Origin: Bacillus mesophilus
GTDB lineage: Bacteria > Bacillota > Bacilli > Bacillales > SA4
DNA length: 62,523 bases
Reading direction: 5' to 3'
NCBI RefSeq assembly: GCF_011008845.1
Contig: NZ_JAAIWM010000013.1
Coordinates: 1 to 62,523 of the forward strand
Made by a program: the position numbers and the translations under genes. The first letter of the stretch is position 1; each line of letters opens with the position of its first letter. The notes beneath the pieces were generated by a model. That model worked only from the letters and a program-made list of their open reading frames with translations, ran no database searches and was not told where the DNA came from. This document shows positions 35,597 to 45,230 of this stretch, in pieces.

Positions 35597-36703
35597 CTAT
35601 TCCCCTCTCATGTATTGATAATGAGCCGCACAAGTTCCTTCCGTTGAAACCATACAAGGTCCAATTGGGTTAGTTGGTGTACACCCTTTATTAAACAAAA
35701 CGCACTCTTCAGGAGTGACTAATCCTCTTATAATTTCACCACAACGACATTTTGTTTTTCTCGGCTCTCCTACAGATACTTTAAACTTTTTCCTAGCATC
35801 AAATTGGGCGTATTCTTCTTTAAGGACAAGCCCACTGTTCGAAATCGTACTCATTCCTCTCCAATCCTCATCATATGGTTGTAAATATTGCTCTAGTAAT
35901 TTTTGAGCAAGAAGATTACCTTCATCCTTTACAACATATGTATAGTTATTTAATACATCACGCTTATTCTCAAGTAGAAGCTGTAGTAATTTATATATGC
36001 CACTTAGTAATTCAACAGATTCAAATCCTGTAATAACACCAGAGATTTGATAATCCTCTACTAAAAACTCAAAGCTCCTCTTACCTAATACGACCGAAAC
36101 ATGACCAGGTAAAATAAAGCCATCTAGTTTCACCTCTCCTGATTCGAGAAGGGCTCTCATTACTGGCTCTACTAATTTAGTTGTCATCCATATACTATAA
36201 TTCTTCAATTCTTTTCTTTCTGCTTCACGAATGGCAAGGGTTAAAATTGGAATCGTCGTTTCAAACCCAATCCCTAAGAAAATCACTTCTTTATCAGGAT
36301 TTTCCTCTGCAATTTTTACACTATCTAATGGCGAATAGATCACTCGAATGTCTTTACCATCCGTTTTTGATTTCATAAGACTATCCCGAGATCCAGGTAC
36401 ACGCATCATATCGCCAAATGTACATAGGATCCTATTGGACCCTTCCGCTAACTGAATCATGCTATCAATTGATTTTTGGTCTGTCACACACACGGGACAT
36501 CCGGGACCAGCAATCAGCTTAACATAATCTTTTAATCTAGTTTTTATACCTGACTTTGCAAAAGCCATCGTATGCGATCCACACACTTCCATTAATACTG
36601 GTATTCTTCCATGTACCTTTTTAAATTTGTCTGCTACTTCCATCACTGCTTCTAGTGACTGACGAGCTAAAACCGGATCAGAAAAGGCTTCCATCCTTTC
36701 CAT
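35597..36703 (-). CDS. hypD: Hydrogenase maturation protein HypD
   Basis: 368 residues. Fe-S protein that, with HypC, is the scaffold for the Fe(CN)2CO group. Conserved motifs: LMEVCGSHTMAFAKSG, IAGPGCPVCVTD, GFETTIP and the C-terminal cluster Cys residues (KCRCGEI, GCTPTNPIGPCMVS). Overlaps hypC by 26 bases. The internal ATG at 36694 is an alternative start. Confidence 0.95.
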   Translation of the reverse strand: MERMEAFSDPVLARQSLEAVMEVADKFKKVHGRIPVLMEVCGSHTMAFAKSGIKTRLKDYVKLIAGPGCPVCVTDQKSIDSMIQLAEGSNRILCTFGDMMRVPGSRDSLMKSKTDGKDIRVIYSPLDSVKIAEENPDKEVIFLGIGFETTIPILTLAIREAERKELKNYSIWMTTKLVEPVMRALLESGEVKLDGFILPGHVSVVLGKRSFEFLVEDYQISGVITGFESVELLSGIYKLLQLLLENKRDVLNNYTYVVKDEGNLLAQKLLEQYLQPYDEDWRGMSTISNSGLVLKEEYAQFDARKKFKVSVGEPRKTKCRCGEIIRGLVTPEECVLFNKGCTPTNPIGPCMVSTEGTCAAHYQYMRGE

Positions 36704-36911
36704 TTAAAACATTCCTCCATTCTTCAATGCTTTCATGAGCATATTTTTCGTCTACTACTGTCATCGCCTGTCCAGCATGAAGCAATACATAGTCACCTTC
36801 CTTTACATCCGGAACAAATAAAATACCTACATACATTCTAGAACCCATCACATCCACTAGAGCTGCCTCATCCTCAATCTTTATTACCTTTGCTGGTACT
36901 CCTAAGCACAA
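36678..36911 (-). CDS. hypC: Hydrogenase assembly chaperone HypC
   Basis: 77 residues. Begins MCLGVPAKVI with the essential Cys2, ends in the usual acidic helix. Binds HypD and the large-subunit precursor and delivers the Fe(CN)2CO unit. Fourteen bases downstream of hypF. Confidence 0.95.
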   Translation of the reverse strand: MCLGVPAKVIKIEDEAALVDVMGSRMYVGILFVPDVKEGDYVLLHAGQAMTVVDEKYAHESIEEWRNVLNGKDGSLF

Positions 36912-36925
36912 AGCTATACACCACC

Positions 36926-39220
36926 TTACTTTTTATCAATAAAATGAGAAGCTATAATGATTTGTCCTAATGATAACCCACCATCATGACAGGGTACGTT
37001 TTTATGTGTTTTAACGACAAAACCTTTACCTTGAAACTTTGCTTTGATCTCTTTCGTTAAATAAATATTTTGAAACGTGCCTCCAGACAACATAACCGTC
37101 CTGTTCATATGTGGTTTTAATTCTACTAATCTTGTTATCATCTCTACACAGCATGAAACAATTGTTTGATGAAAAGTTTGAATGATTTTGGTGATACAAC
37201 GATTGTTTAATTTATCTTGGATGATTTGATAGATCATCGGGGAAAGGTTAAGTTGAAGCAAATTCTCTTTATTTGTTTTTATTTGAAATGGATAAATCTG
37301 TTCTGAATGTTCCATTTCATTTATCATTTGATCTGATAATGTAATAGCTGCTTCTCCTTCATAGGAGGAAGATAAACAAATACCTAAAATAGCACTAACC
37401 ACATCAAATACTCTTCCACATGTACCCGCCATTGGTATATGAATTTGTTTTTCAATCATCCTCTTTATGATGTTGATTTCATTTTCTTTTTCAGGAAATA
37501 GTTTTATTGCCATTGCTATCCCCTCTTCTTGCCAATAATAGTGCAACATTCCAACTGCATTTCTCCATGTTTCTTTGACAGCTTTTTCTCCACCTGGAAG
37601 CGGAGTATATTCCAAATGACCAAGACGCTCAAAGGACTGAGCGTTGCCGTATAAAAACTCAAAACCCCAAAGGTTTCCATCATCTCCATACCCTGTTCCA
37701 TCTAAAATAATTCCGATACAAGGATCTGCTATCCCGTTATCCTCCATACAGGATACAAGATGCGCATGGTGATGCTGAATAGGTATAACGTTACAATCAT
37801 ATTCTTTTACAAGTGTTGCTGATGCGTACAGAGGATGTTTATCAACTGCTATATGTTTCACTTCTACATCTAACCATGTTTGATAGTGATGTAGTTGGTT
37901 CTTAAAAAATTGAATCATTTCTTCATTTTCAAGGTCACCAATATGAGCACTAATCACGATGTCCTGTTGCTTTCCAATTGCAAATGTATTTTTTTGATTT
38001 CCTCCAAAAGCAATGATTCCATCAACTTCTGATTTTGTTTGAAAAGGGTCTGGCACAAACCCTCTGGCTCGTCTAAAATACAGCATATTTTCATGACTAA
38101 ACTGTACAACAGAATCATCAATCGGAAGGTAAATATCACGGTTATGAGTTAATATATAATCACATAATCGTTCAAGAGCGTGTAAAGATTCATCTTTGTA
38201 TAGGATCGGTAATCCTGAAGGGTTTGCACTGGTCATAACCATACATTCCAGACTACTTGTTTTAAATAATCTATGATGTAATGGTGTATAAGGTAGCATG
38301 ATCCCAACCGTTGATAATCCTGGTGATAGCATTTCCGGAAGATTACATTCCTTTCTTTTCTGTAACACTACGATAGGCATTACTGAACTAGTTAGCATTT
38401 CCACTTCTTCTTTAGATAAATAACAATACTTTTTTACAACTTCTAGATCTCTTACCATAATTGCCAGTGGTCTGCTAGGGCGGTTCTTTCTTATTCTTAT
38501 TTCTTCTACAGCCCTCTCTTGTAGAGCATCACACGCTATATGAAAACCGCCGATTCCTTTTATTCCAATAATATGTCCACTGCTAATGAGTTCACCTGTT
38601 TCTATAAGTGCTTCCTCGTCTTGAGTTACCAATTCTCCCTTTGTGTTGTTTAGAGAAATGGTTGGCCCACAAAGAGAACAACATATAGGCTGTGCATGAT
38701 GTCTCCGGTTCAAGGGGTTTTCATATTCTTCATAGCACTGTTTACACATCATAAATTCACTCATCGTTGTATTTGGTCGATCATAAGGTAAAGACTGAAT
38801 GATCGTATAGCGTGGACCACATTGTGTACAGTTAATAAAAGGATAATTATATCGCCGATTAAAAGGATCGTTCATTTCTTCCAAACACAACTCACAAATG
38901 GCTGCATCAGCTGATACCCAAGGTAAGGAGTAAGCCTCTATTTTCTTGCTTAGAATGATTGTAAATTCTTCAGAATAGACAGGTGGAATTTCATTTACGG
39001 TTATATTTTTGATTTTTGATAGCGGCGGTGGAGAATCCTTTAGTTCTTTTAAGGCTCTTACTAGATTCTCTTTCTCTCCTTCCATGATTAAAATGACATG
39101 ATCAAGATTATTCTGAACGGTTCCAGTTAAATGAAACTTTTTGGCAAGAGAATATACAAATGGTCGAAAGCCCACCCCTTGTACCCTTCCTGTTACCATA
39201 ATACTTAGTGCTTTATACAT
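36926..39220 (-). CDS. hypF: Carbamoyltransferase HypF
   Basis: 764 residues. Makes the carbamoyl group from carbamoyl phosphate and passes it to HypE. Domain order: acylphosphatase (VTGRVQGVGFRPFVYSLA), two zinc-finger pairs (CELCLEE / CTQCGP and CKQCYEE / CSLCGP), YrdC-like (KGIGGFHIACDA..NRPSRPLAIMV), and the Kae1-like domain (QHHHAHLVSCMEDNG, LDGTGYGDDGNLWG). ATG 39220 has AAGGAAG nine bases upstream. Overlaps hypB by 16 bases. Confidence 0.95.
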   Translation of the reverse strand: MYKALSIMVTGRVQGVGFRPFVYSLAKKFHLTGTVQNNLDHVILIMEGEKENLVRALKELKDSPPPLSKIKNITVNEIPPVYSEEFTIILSKKIEAYSLPWVSADAAICELCLEEMNDPFNRRYNYPFINCTQCGPRYTIIQSLPYDRPNTTMSEFMMCKQCYEEYENPLNRRHHAQPICCSLCGPTISLNNTKGELVTQDEEALIETGELISSGHIIGIKGIGGFHIACDALQERAVEEIRIRKNRPSRPLAIMVRDLEVVKKYCYLSKEEVEMLTSSVMPIVVLQKRKECNLPEMLSPGLSTVGIMLPYTPLHHRLFKTSSLECMVMTSANPSGLPILYKDESLHALERLCDYILTHNRDIYLPIDDSVVQFSHENMLYFRRARGFVPDPFQTKSEVDGIIAFGGNQKNTFAIGKQQDIVISAHIGDLENEEMIQFFKNQLHHYQTWLDVEVKHIAVDKHPLYASATLVKEYDCNVIPIQHHHAHLVSCMEDNGIADPCIGIILDGTGYGDDGNLWGFEFLYGNAQSFERLGHLEYTPLPGGEKAVKETWRNAVGMLHYYWQEEGIAMAIKLFPEKENEINIIKRMIEKQIHIPMAGTCGRVFDVVSAILGICLSSSYEGEAAITLSDQMINEMEHSEQIYPFQIKTNKENLLQLNLSPMIYQIIQDKLNNRCITKIIQTFHQTIVSCCVEMITRLVELKPHMNRTVMLSGGTFQNIYLTKEIKAKFQGKGFVVKTHKNVPCHDGGLSLGQIIIASHFIDKK

Positions 39221-39873
39221 CGAATATACGCTTCCTTTATCCAATCGATCCAACCTTCAAGACCTTCGCCTGTTTTTGCAGACAAAACTTTCATCTGTGC
39301 GCTTGGATTAATAGATTCTAAGTCCTTTTTTGCTTCTTCCACATTAAATGAGACAAATGGGAGAAGATCGACCTTATTAATTAGTGTTAGATCAGTTCGC
39401 CTGAACATAACTGGATATTTCGGGATTTTATCATTTCCTTCTGGAACACTTAATATTACGACTTTATGATCTTGTCCTAAATCATAACCGGATGGACATA
39501 CTAGATTCCCTATGTTCTCAATAAAGAGAATATCAATATCTCCTAATTCGAATTCTGGTAATGTTTTAGCAATCATCCTTGCGTCTAGATGACAGCCCCC
39601 AACTGTATTAATCTGAATGGTTTGTATCCCTAAAGATCGCAAACGTTCCGCATCCCGCTCTGTAGCTAAGTCACCTTCTATTACTGCAATTTTAAAATCA
39701 TGACGCAATGCTTTTATTGTTTGTTCTAGAAGAGTGGTTTTCCCAGCACCAGGAGAACTCATAATGTTAATGACCAATGTATTATTCATCTTAAATGTTC
39801 CTCTATTATAAGTAGCAGCTAAGTTATTATCCTTTAACACATCTGCTTCTAGCTTAATTTTCATTGTATTCAT
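39205..39873 (-). CDS. hypB: Hydrogenase nickel incorporation GTPase HypB
   Basis: 222 residues. Walker A SSPGAGKTTLLEQ, metal-site Cys-His in VGGCHLDARMI, switch region ENIGNLVCPSGYDLG, and NKVDLLPF for guanine. The N-terminus has neither the CxxCGC site nor a His-rich stretch, so it probably does not store nickel. Start at ATG 39873 (AAGGA four bases upstream); ATG 39864 is an alternative. Overlaps hypA. Confidence 0.94.
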   Translation of the reverse strand: MNTMKIKLEADVLKDNNLAATYNRGTFKMNNTLVINIMSSPGAGKTTLLEQTIKALRHDFKIAVIEGDLATERDAERLRSLGIQTIQINTVGGCHLDARMIAKTLPEFELGDIDILFIENIGNLVCPSGYDLGQDHKVVILSVPEGNDKIPKYPVMFRRTDLTLINKVDLLPFVSFNVEEAKKDLESINPSAQMKVLSAKTGEGLEGWIDWIKEAYIRCIKH

Positions 39874-40222
39874 CACATCCTTCATAAGATTCAACTCTGA
39901 AAGTTTCACCACTTATAAGTAAACTGCTAGGAAGTTCACACTCTGGACATAGTGCAATCTTATAGTCAGGATAGAATTCACATTTGCATGTTTGGCATCG
40001 TGCTTTTGCCACTTCACGTATAATATGTAACTTTGTATCTTCATCAATTACACTGCATTGCTGTTTTTGGAAATACATAAACGCTAACTCTAGTGCATCA
40101 GGCAGTACATTGGATAATTCACCAACAATTACTTCAATCTTATTCACTTTTTTAAACCCTCTTGCAGTTGCATCTTCCGAAACTAATTGAATAATTTCTG
40201 ACATTAGTGACATTTCATGCAT
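39854..40222 (-). CDS. hypA: Hydrogenase nickel incorporation protein HypA
   Basis: 122 residues. Begins MHEMSLM with the nickel-binding His2; zinc finger CQTCKCEFYP...CPEC. Hands nickel to the large subunit with HypB. First gene of the hydrogenase operon; the start at 40222 is fixed by the MHE motif. The 300-base gap upstream has no clear -35/-10 pair and no FNR-like site that I could recognise. Confidence 0.94.
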   Translation of the reverse strand: MHEMSLMSEIIQLVSEDATARGFKKVNKIEVIVGELSNVLPDALELAFMYFQKQQCSVIDEDTKLHIIREVAKARCQTCKCEFYPDYKIALCPECELPSSLLISGETFRVESYEGCDEYNEN

Positions 40223-40384
40223 TCCTATCACCATCCATGTTATCCCTCATAATAATTTATGATTGTCTTTATGAAAAAGACCTGCAAGCCATTAACATTT
40301 GAATGATATGCTGTGCAGAAATTCAAACTTGGTTGGTGACTAGAAACCTTATCTTTCAATAATGATATATAGGTAAATTAAAAA

Positions 40385-40425
40385 AATTCCCCACACGTCT
40401 TATGCTGTTGGGGAGTTTCTTTATA
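40385..40425. terminator. Terminator between hypA and the DUF5661 gene
   Basis: Minus strand AACTCCCCA...TGGGGAATTTTTTT. It follows the DUF5661 gene and separates it from hypA. Confidence 0.75.
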
Positions 40426-40528
40426 TTGATCTATGTGAGAAATTTCAAAGATCTGCTTTTGCTAGAATGTGCAAAAGCTTGAATATATTTACCGTTTCTT
40501 CATTAATCCTCATCTTTAAAATCGTATG

Positions 40529-40948
40529 TCATTTGTTCCAATATGCTTTTGCTTCTTCTTCAAGTACTTTCAATCTTTTATAATAATCGGGAAATTCGCT
40601 GAGATGAGCTAATGCAATTTTCCCAGTAGTAATAGGATCATCCGCAGTTACATTTGTCTGATTATATTTCCTTCCATGTTCAAGTTCAGTATTGACTCCT
40701 ATCCAAAACTCGTTTAAATCAAATTTAGTCTTTCTAAAGTCAATATCTAATAGCAAAGCTATTGCTGCTGCTTCCTCTTTAGTAAAGCTTGTTTTAGTGT
40801 TGTTCGAATTAGGCACTCTATTAGTATCAGGTCTAAACATAACAGGATCTTTATTAAAGGTACTATTGAAAGTTCCTTGAGTAAAGTACATTCCGTAGTT
40901 TGGGTAACTCCTATATGGATACATATGATAAGGATTGTATTTATACAA
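40529..40948 (-). CDS. DUF5661 protein with Tyr/Pro-rich N-terminus
   Basis: 139 residues. N-terminal MYKYNPYHMYPYRSYPNYGM is rich in Tyr and Pro, like spore coat or crust proteins. The C-terminal part has the DUF5661 pattern: FWIGVNTELEHGRKYNQTNV, TGKIALAHLSEFPDYYKRL. Start at TTG 40948, seven bases after AGGAG; the open frame extends upstream only through the ribosome site. Possible spore-surface protein; no direct evidence. Confidence 0.75.
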   Translation of the reverse strand: MYKYNPYHMYPYRSYPNYGMYFTQGTFNSTFNKDPVMFRPDTNRVPNSNNTKTSFTKEEAAAIALLLDIDFRKTKFDLNEFWIGVNTELEHGRKYNQTNVTADDPITTGKIALAHLSEFPDYYKRLKVLEEEAKAYWNK

Positions 40949-41136
40949 AGAAATCACTCCTATAAATATAGTCACCTCCAATATATGTTATTAATCCCTT
41001 AATGAGCATGTATTGTAAAAGTAACTTTAATTATGACTAGGAGATATGAACTAACAAAGAAGGGGTTCACCAGCTGGCAAACCACAACATTTTTTGAATT
41101 AGTTCTTTCTAATAAATATACGCCTTTACTTTATTT

Positions 41137-41928
41137 CTACATATTCTTGCTTTGTTGAAGAAGTTTGGATTCCCCTGTACGTTCCCATTCTTCTACTGTT
41201 TCATATGCCTTTTCAGGAGAATACCCTTTACCTACAAGAACTCCCATTAGAATAAATTCTTGAAGAATATGTGTAACATTTATTCCTCTTTTAACATCCT
41301 CTAATCCTTCATTTACCAGGAATTCCGTGTATCTTATCCAATCATCAGGAGTCCTACCAAAAATAACTGTATTTCCATTGATATGACTTTGACCCTCTTC
41401 CGCAGCCATTGCATCAGTTTTCGTTACATGAACTGTCCCAAATGGATGGTTAGGAGGAGCATAAATCGAGTAAAGTTTTAGTGGAGTACTTCCTGTATTG
41501 GTTAGGTTATGCCAAGTTCCAGCAGGTATCACGATTGCTGAGTCATCATAGACATACCTTTGAAAGCTTAAGTTGTCTTTAGTTTTTCCCATTTGAACAA
41601 TTCCTCGCCCTTGTTCTAAACGTAAGAATTGGTCAACATCAGGATGCATTTCTAAACCAATGTCTTCCCCCGGATTTAAACTCATTAAAGTTATTTGAAA
41701 TTGTGCCCCAGTCCATAAAGCAGTACGAAATGTATTGTTTTGTTTTGTGGCCTCATTAATATTTATGACAAATGGGTTTGGTCCATAGTCTGTTAACATG
41801 TTGGAAGACCTACCTGGATAATATCCGTTTATATGATGATGAGTCCAATTTATTGACTGATTGTAATAATGATATTTTGGAACATAATTAGGATATTGGT
41901 ATGCATTCATATATGGATCATTGTACAT
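41137..41928 (-). CDS. Cupin-domain protein with Tyr-rich N-terminus
   Basis: 263 residues. N-terminal 40 residues are Tyr/Asn/Pro-rich (MYNDPYMNAYQYPNYVPKYH), followed by a cupin barrel: FQITLMSLNPGEDIGLEMHP with a metal-type His, then LRLEQGRG and PAGTWHNLTN with the second cupin motif His. C-terminal helical tail. ATG 41928 has AAGGG ten bases before it; the TTG at 41937 is the alternative. Its N-terminus resembles the DUF5661 neighbour, so both may sit on the spore surface; inferred. Confidence 0.75.
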   Translation of the reverse strand: MYNDPYMNAYQYPNYVPKYHYYNQSINWTHHHINGYYPGRSSNMLTDYGPNPFVININEATKQNNTFRTALWTGAQFQITLMSLNPGEDIGLEMHPDVDQFLRLEQGRGIVQMGKTKDNLSFQRYVYDDSAIVIPAGTWHNLTNTGSTPLKLYSIYAPPNHPFGTVHVTKTDAMAAEEGQSHINGNTVIFGRTPDDWIRYTEFLVNEGLEDVKRGINVTHILQEFILMGVLVGKGYSPEKAYETVEEWERTGESKLLQQSKNM

Positions 41929-42094
41929 TTTCTTCAATCCCTTCTTACTTTATGAATTTATCGTATTCACTTATTAGGGAAAGGTACATTGTCACTTAAT
42001 ATTTGAATTTAAAATTAACAAAACAATTTTAATAGGTTTATAACACTAAGCAAAAGAGACAAACTGATATAAATAAAAAACCGTTCTGTTGAGG

Positions 42095-42265
42095 CTGAAA
42101 AAATGTAAATTAGCACTTGAATTAACAGTCAAATACAGAATGAAAAAAGCCGTTGATTTCACACCAGAAATCACGGCTCTTTTCTTTGGTCAGATAAGAT
42201 TTTTCTCTTATATTAAACTCGAGCATTTATTGAATAGTATCCTTGTACTGCGCAGCAAAAAGATC
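42095..42265 (+). repeat. Structured intergenic repeat, copy A (divergent)
   Basis: Shares AACAGTCAAATACAGAA at the start, a central hairpin AGCCGTTGATTT / AGAAATCACGGCT, and the right end AGTATCCTTGTACTGCGCAG with copies at 43975, 45825 and 47105. The hairpin sequence differs and extra bases follow it. Small open frames across it on the plus strand are not likely genes. Confidence 0.5.
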
Positions 42266-42431
42266 CTGTTAAAAATGACAGGTCTTGTTCAATTTAAGCC
42301 CCTGTTATTTAAACAACTTCTTGCGCTAACAAAGGGAGTTTAGTTGAAGAAGAAAAATCTATTCTTTGTAGAAAAGCACTTAATGTTGATAAGATAATAT
42401 GAAATCATATTACGACTAAAACGCAAACATT

Positions 42432-43007
42432 TTAGTGTGATTTTCTATACATTTCTTGAATCCATAAGAATGCATCTGTTATCAATTTTGCAATTATTGC
42501 TATTAATGCATAATTAATAAATCGAAATAGGTAGTTTACATCTCCATACAATTTAAATAAACCCATAGAGACTATAATCGGCTCAAAAACAAATGAAAAA
42601 AACATGGTGAAAATTAACGCGTATAAGTAATAATTTTTTTTCTTATTTAAAGACCACTGGTAAATTAACATTAAGGTTACGGGGACTAGGCTTGCATCTA
42701 TAGAGAAGCTAGGTATTGAAGGAAATAGATGAATTGGATAGTGCCACATTCCCATATTAATCCCTAGCAAGTTAATATAAAAAGAAATTACGTGACAGCT
42801 ATAACCAAAAAAGCCGATTAAAAATATTTTACTCTTATCAATTTTTAGGAATAAGACTAGTAATGGTACCAAAAGCAGAGCAACCATAAACCAATATTCC
42901 AAGGTCGTATAGAGTGAGAAGTCTATCCAATAATCCATTAACGCTTCTGTGGAATCTTTTCTCATTTTTACTATCTGATCAAACTGATCGATACGTGAAT
43001 CTAACAA
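42432..43007 (-). CDS. CBO0543-family membrane protein
   Basis: 191 residues, five or more predicted membrane segments (YWFMVALLLVPLLVLFL, FGYSCHVISFYINLLG, SLVPVTLMLIYQW, YLYALIFTMFFSFVFEPII). The LGINMGMWHYPIHLFP / FEPIIVSMGLF pattern is typical of the CBO0543 family. Function unknown. Start TTG 43007 behind AGGATG. Two more members in this island are frameshifted. Confidence 0.7.
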   Translation of the reverse strand: MLDSRIDQFDQIVKMRKDSTEALMDYWIDFSLYTTLEYWFMVALLLVPLLVLFLKIDKSKIFLIGFFGYSCHVISFYINLLGINMGMWHYPIHLFPSIPSFSIDASLVPVTLMLIYQWSLNKKKNYYLYALIFTMFFSFVFEPIIVSMGLFKLYGDVNYLFRFINYALIAIIAKLITDAFLWIQEMYRKSH

Positions 43008-43442
43008 CGGAAATCATCCTTTATATTTATCAATATTTATAAGATTTCCATTGCATGATATAAATATCCATATTAACCATTAGTTCTTACGTTCAATTAG
43101 TAATTGTCTCCACTATATAAGTTAGGAAAGACAACAAAATGTTAGAGTATATTAGGCATATAAGATTTTCAACTAAATGTGGGTTTTTTATTGTTCCACA
43201 ATCATACTTACTTCAGTAGCAGGAAAGGACTCCTGTTATAAATGAGAAATATATATCAACAAAGGAACCCTGTAGTTCAATTAGAAAGTATCACTCATCT
43301 AACATCGACTATCTTACATTCATATCTATATAAGCATTTTAAGCTGACCATTTCGCTTTTCCATTTTTAATCCCTGCCACCCTTGATGAGTGGAAAATAT
43401 AAAAAAGCCTACCAACAACTAGTTAGAATGCAAGGGAAATAG
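43008..43442. other. Intergenic gap
   Basis: No gene, repeat or clear terminator recognised. Confidence 0.4.
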
Positions 43443-43837
43443 TTAATCTTTTAATTTCTTAGGTAATTTATTCACTATGTATTGAGTTTGAATTGTAGAA
43501 TATATGACTCCTAACAGAGTCAATATTACTCCACTGACTAAAGAAGCTTTCTTCTGCTTATTGAGAGAATATCGTGTGAAGAGATAGTGAGTTACTGTAC
43601 AAACATCAATGCAGTAAATGGAAAAACAAAAAATGTGTATGCCATTTCCAATAGGGTATAATTAAACCATTTTATATCAGGGGAGAGTCTCCATAACCAA
43701 TGCGATGCACATAAGAAATTATACGTTAAATTACCAATTGCAATATATTGCATCGTTGGATAAAACTCTCTCCAGTTCTTATAATCCTTTCTTACCCAAG
43801 CGGCTATTATGCTAATAATTGAAAGAATAATATGCAT
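43443..43837 (-). pseudogene. Frameshifted CBO0543-family membrane protein
   Basis: The first 81 codons (from 43837) encode a CBO0543-like start (YPTMQYIAIGNLTYNFLCAS). After LMFVQ the frame stops, but one base away it continues THYLFTRYSLNKQKKASLV and ends ...IVNKLPKKLKD at 43443. A single missing base near 43596 restores one protein of about 131 residues. Confidence 0.75.
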
Positions 43838-43969
43838 TCAAAAAAACTTCCCTTATATTTTTTCTTATTCTTAGCAAAACAATAAAATTAAAACTGGATT
43901 TCTACTTTTTAACATTAATGCTCATTAACTTTAGTACATTGCTTTACAAAGTCACCTAAATTAAAAATT

Positions 43970-44085
43970 ATTTACTGCGCAGTATTTACTCAAAAAGAAA
44001 AGGCGACCACTTTAAAAGCAATCGTCTCTTGATGGTTAATCTATTACCAGTATCCTTGTACTGTACAGCAAATGGATCTGTTTCT
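43970..44085 (+). repeat. Structured intergenic repeat, copy B
   Basis: TACTGCGCAGTATTTACTCA, hairpin GCGACCACTTT / AAAGCAATCGTC, then TATTACCAGTATCCTTGTAC and TGTACAGCAAATGGA. About 80 bases upstream of the first DUF3231 gene. There is no plus-strand gene before it to terminate. Confidence 0.6.
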
Positions 44086-44166
44086 TTCGTCTTTCTTCTT
44101 TTCCTTAATAAAATTAAAATTTAGAGGCAAAATTAATTTATCAGTATTTAAAGTAGGAGGGCACAA

Positions 44167-45186
44167 ATGGCATCTCATTCTAAAATAAAGCTAACATCAG
44201 CAGAGATTGCAACTCTTTGGACTACTTATCAAAACGATACTTTATCCATATGTATAACTGAATATTTTTTAGCAAAAAACGAGGATTCTGATATTAAACC
44301 TATTATCCAAATGGCGAGAACACTCTCTGAGCAAAACATTGGGTTTGTTACTCAAGTGTTTAATACTGAGAATTTCCCTATACCAGTTGGTTTTTCTAAG
44401 GAAAAAGATGTGTTTCCCAATGTTCCCCGAATATATGAAGATACATTCTTTTTATTGTTTTTAAGACAAATGGCTAGGGTAGGAATGGTAACTTATAGTA
44501 GTGCATTATCATTAGCAGTTCGAGAAGACGTAGTTGGGTTCTTTCAAGATTGTCTAGTTTCTGCAAGTAATTTATACAAGAAAACAACTGAGATCTCCTT
44601 ACAAAAAGGAGTTTTAGTAAGACCTCCATATATATCTTACCCAGAAAAAGTTGAATTTGTAGAGGGGAAGGAATACTTAAGTGCCAGTTTAAACCCTTTT
44701 ACAAGTAAGAGACCACTAAACTCTATTGAAATATCTCATTTATTTATGAATACTCAAACTAATTTACTTGGTAGTATGTTAACTACAAGCTTTGCACAAA
44801 TGGCACAGTCAAAAGAAGTAAGAGAGTTTATGATCCGAGCACAACAAATTGCACAAAAGCATATTAAGGTGTTTGGAAAAACATTGGTAGATAATGATAT
44901 GCAGGCACCAATGTCGTGGGATACGAGTGTTAAAAATTCCACAACACCAGCATTCTCGGATAAAATTATGATGTTTCTTACAACTTTAATAAGTAATTCT
45001 GGATTGGGGAATTACGGAATGGCTGCTGCAGTAAGTATGAGGATGGATTTAGCAACTGACTATTTTAGACTTTCCTTAGAGGTTGCAAGATTAGGAAAAA
45101 GTGGAGCTGATATAATGATAAAAAATGGTTGGCTTGAAGAGCCACCTCAATCTGCTGATCGTAAAAAACTTTCTCAAGAAAAATAA
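44167..45186 (+). CDS. DUF3231 protein 1
   Basis: 339 residues, two copies of the DUF3231 domain (about 5-165 and 175-330), each with helices of the ferritin-like four-helix type. The N-terminal motif is KIKLTSAEIATLWTTYQND, the C-terminal one MIKNGWLEEPPQ. DUF3231 proteins are confined largely to spore-forming Bacilli; their function is not known. AGGAGG six bases before the ATG. First of three tandem paralogues. Confidence 0.85.
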   Translation: MASHSKIKLTSAEIATLWTTYQNDTLSICITEYFLAKNEDSDIKPIIQMARTLSEQNIGFVTQVFNTENFPIPVGFSKEKDVFPNVPRIYEDTFFLLFLRQMARVGMVTYSSALSLAVREDVVGFFQDCLVSASNLYKKTTEISLQKGVLVRPPYISYPEKVEFVEGKEYLSASLNPFTSKRPLNSIEISHLFMNTQTNLLGSMLTTSFAQMAQSKEVREFMIRAQQIAQKHIKVFGKTLVDNDMQAPMSWDTSVKNSTTPAFSDKIMMFLTTLISNSGLGNYGMAAAVSMRMDLATDYFRLSLEVARLGKSGADIMIKNGWLEEPPQSADRKKLSQEK

Positions 45187-45230
45187 CAATAGTGGTCACA
45201 ATAAAGAACTTGTTAAGAGGGATGTAAACT

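Noticed and set aside
40223..40528. Oxygen- or redox-responsive operator upstream of hypA
   Set aside because: No FNR- or Rex-like palindrome was found in the gap by eye; the regulator of the hydrogenase is unknown.
42089..42343. Plus-strand open frame of 84 codons upstream of the CBO0543 gene
   Set aside because: It crosses a terminator-like hairpin and repeat copy A; the residues show no family features and there is no ribosome site.
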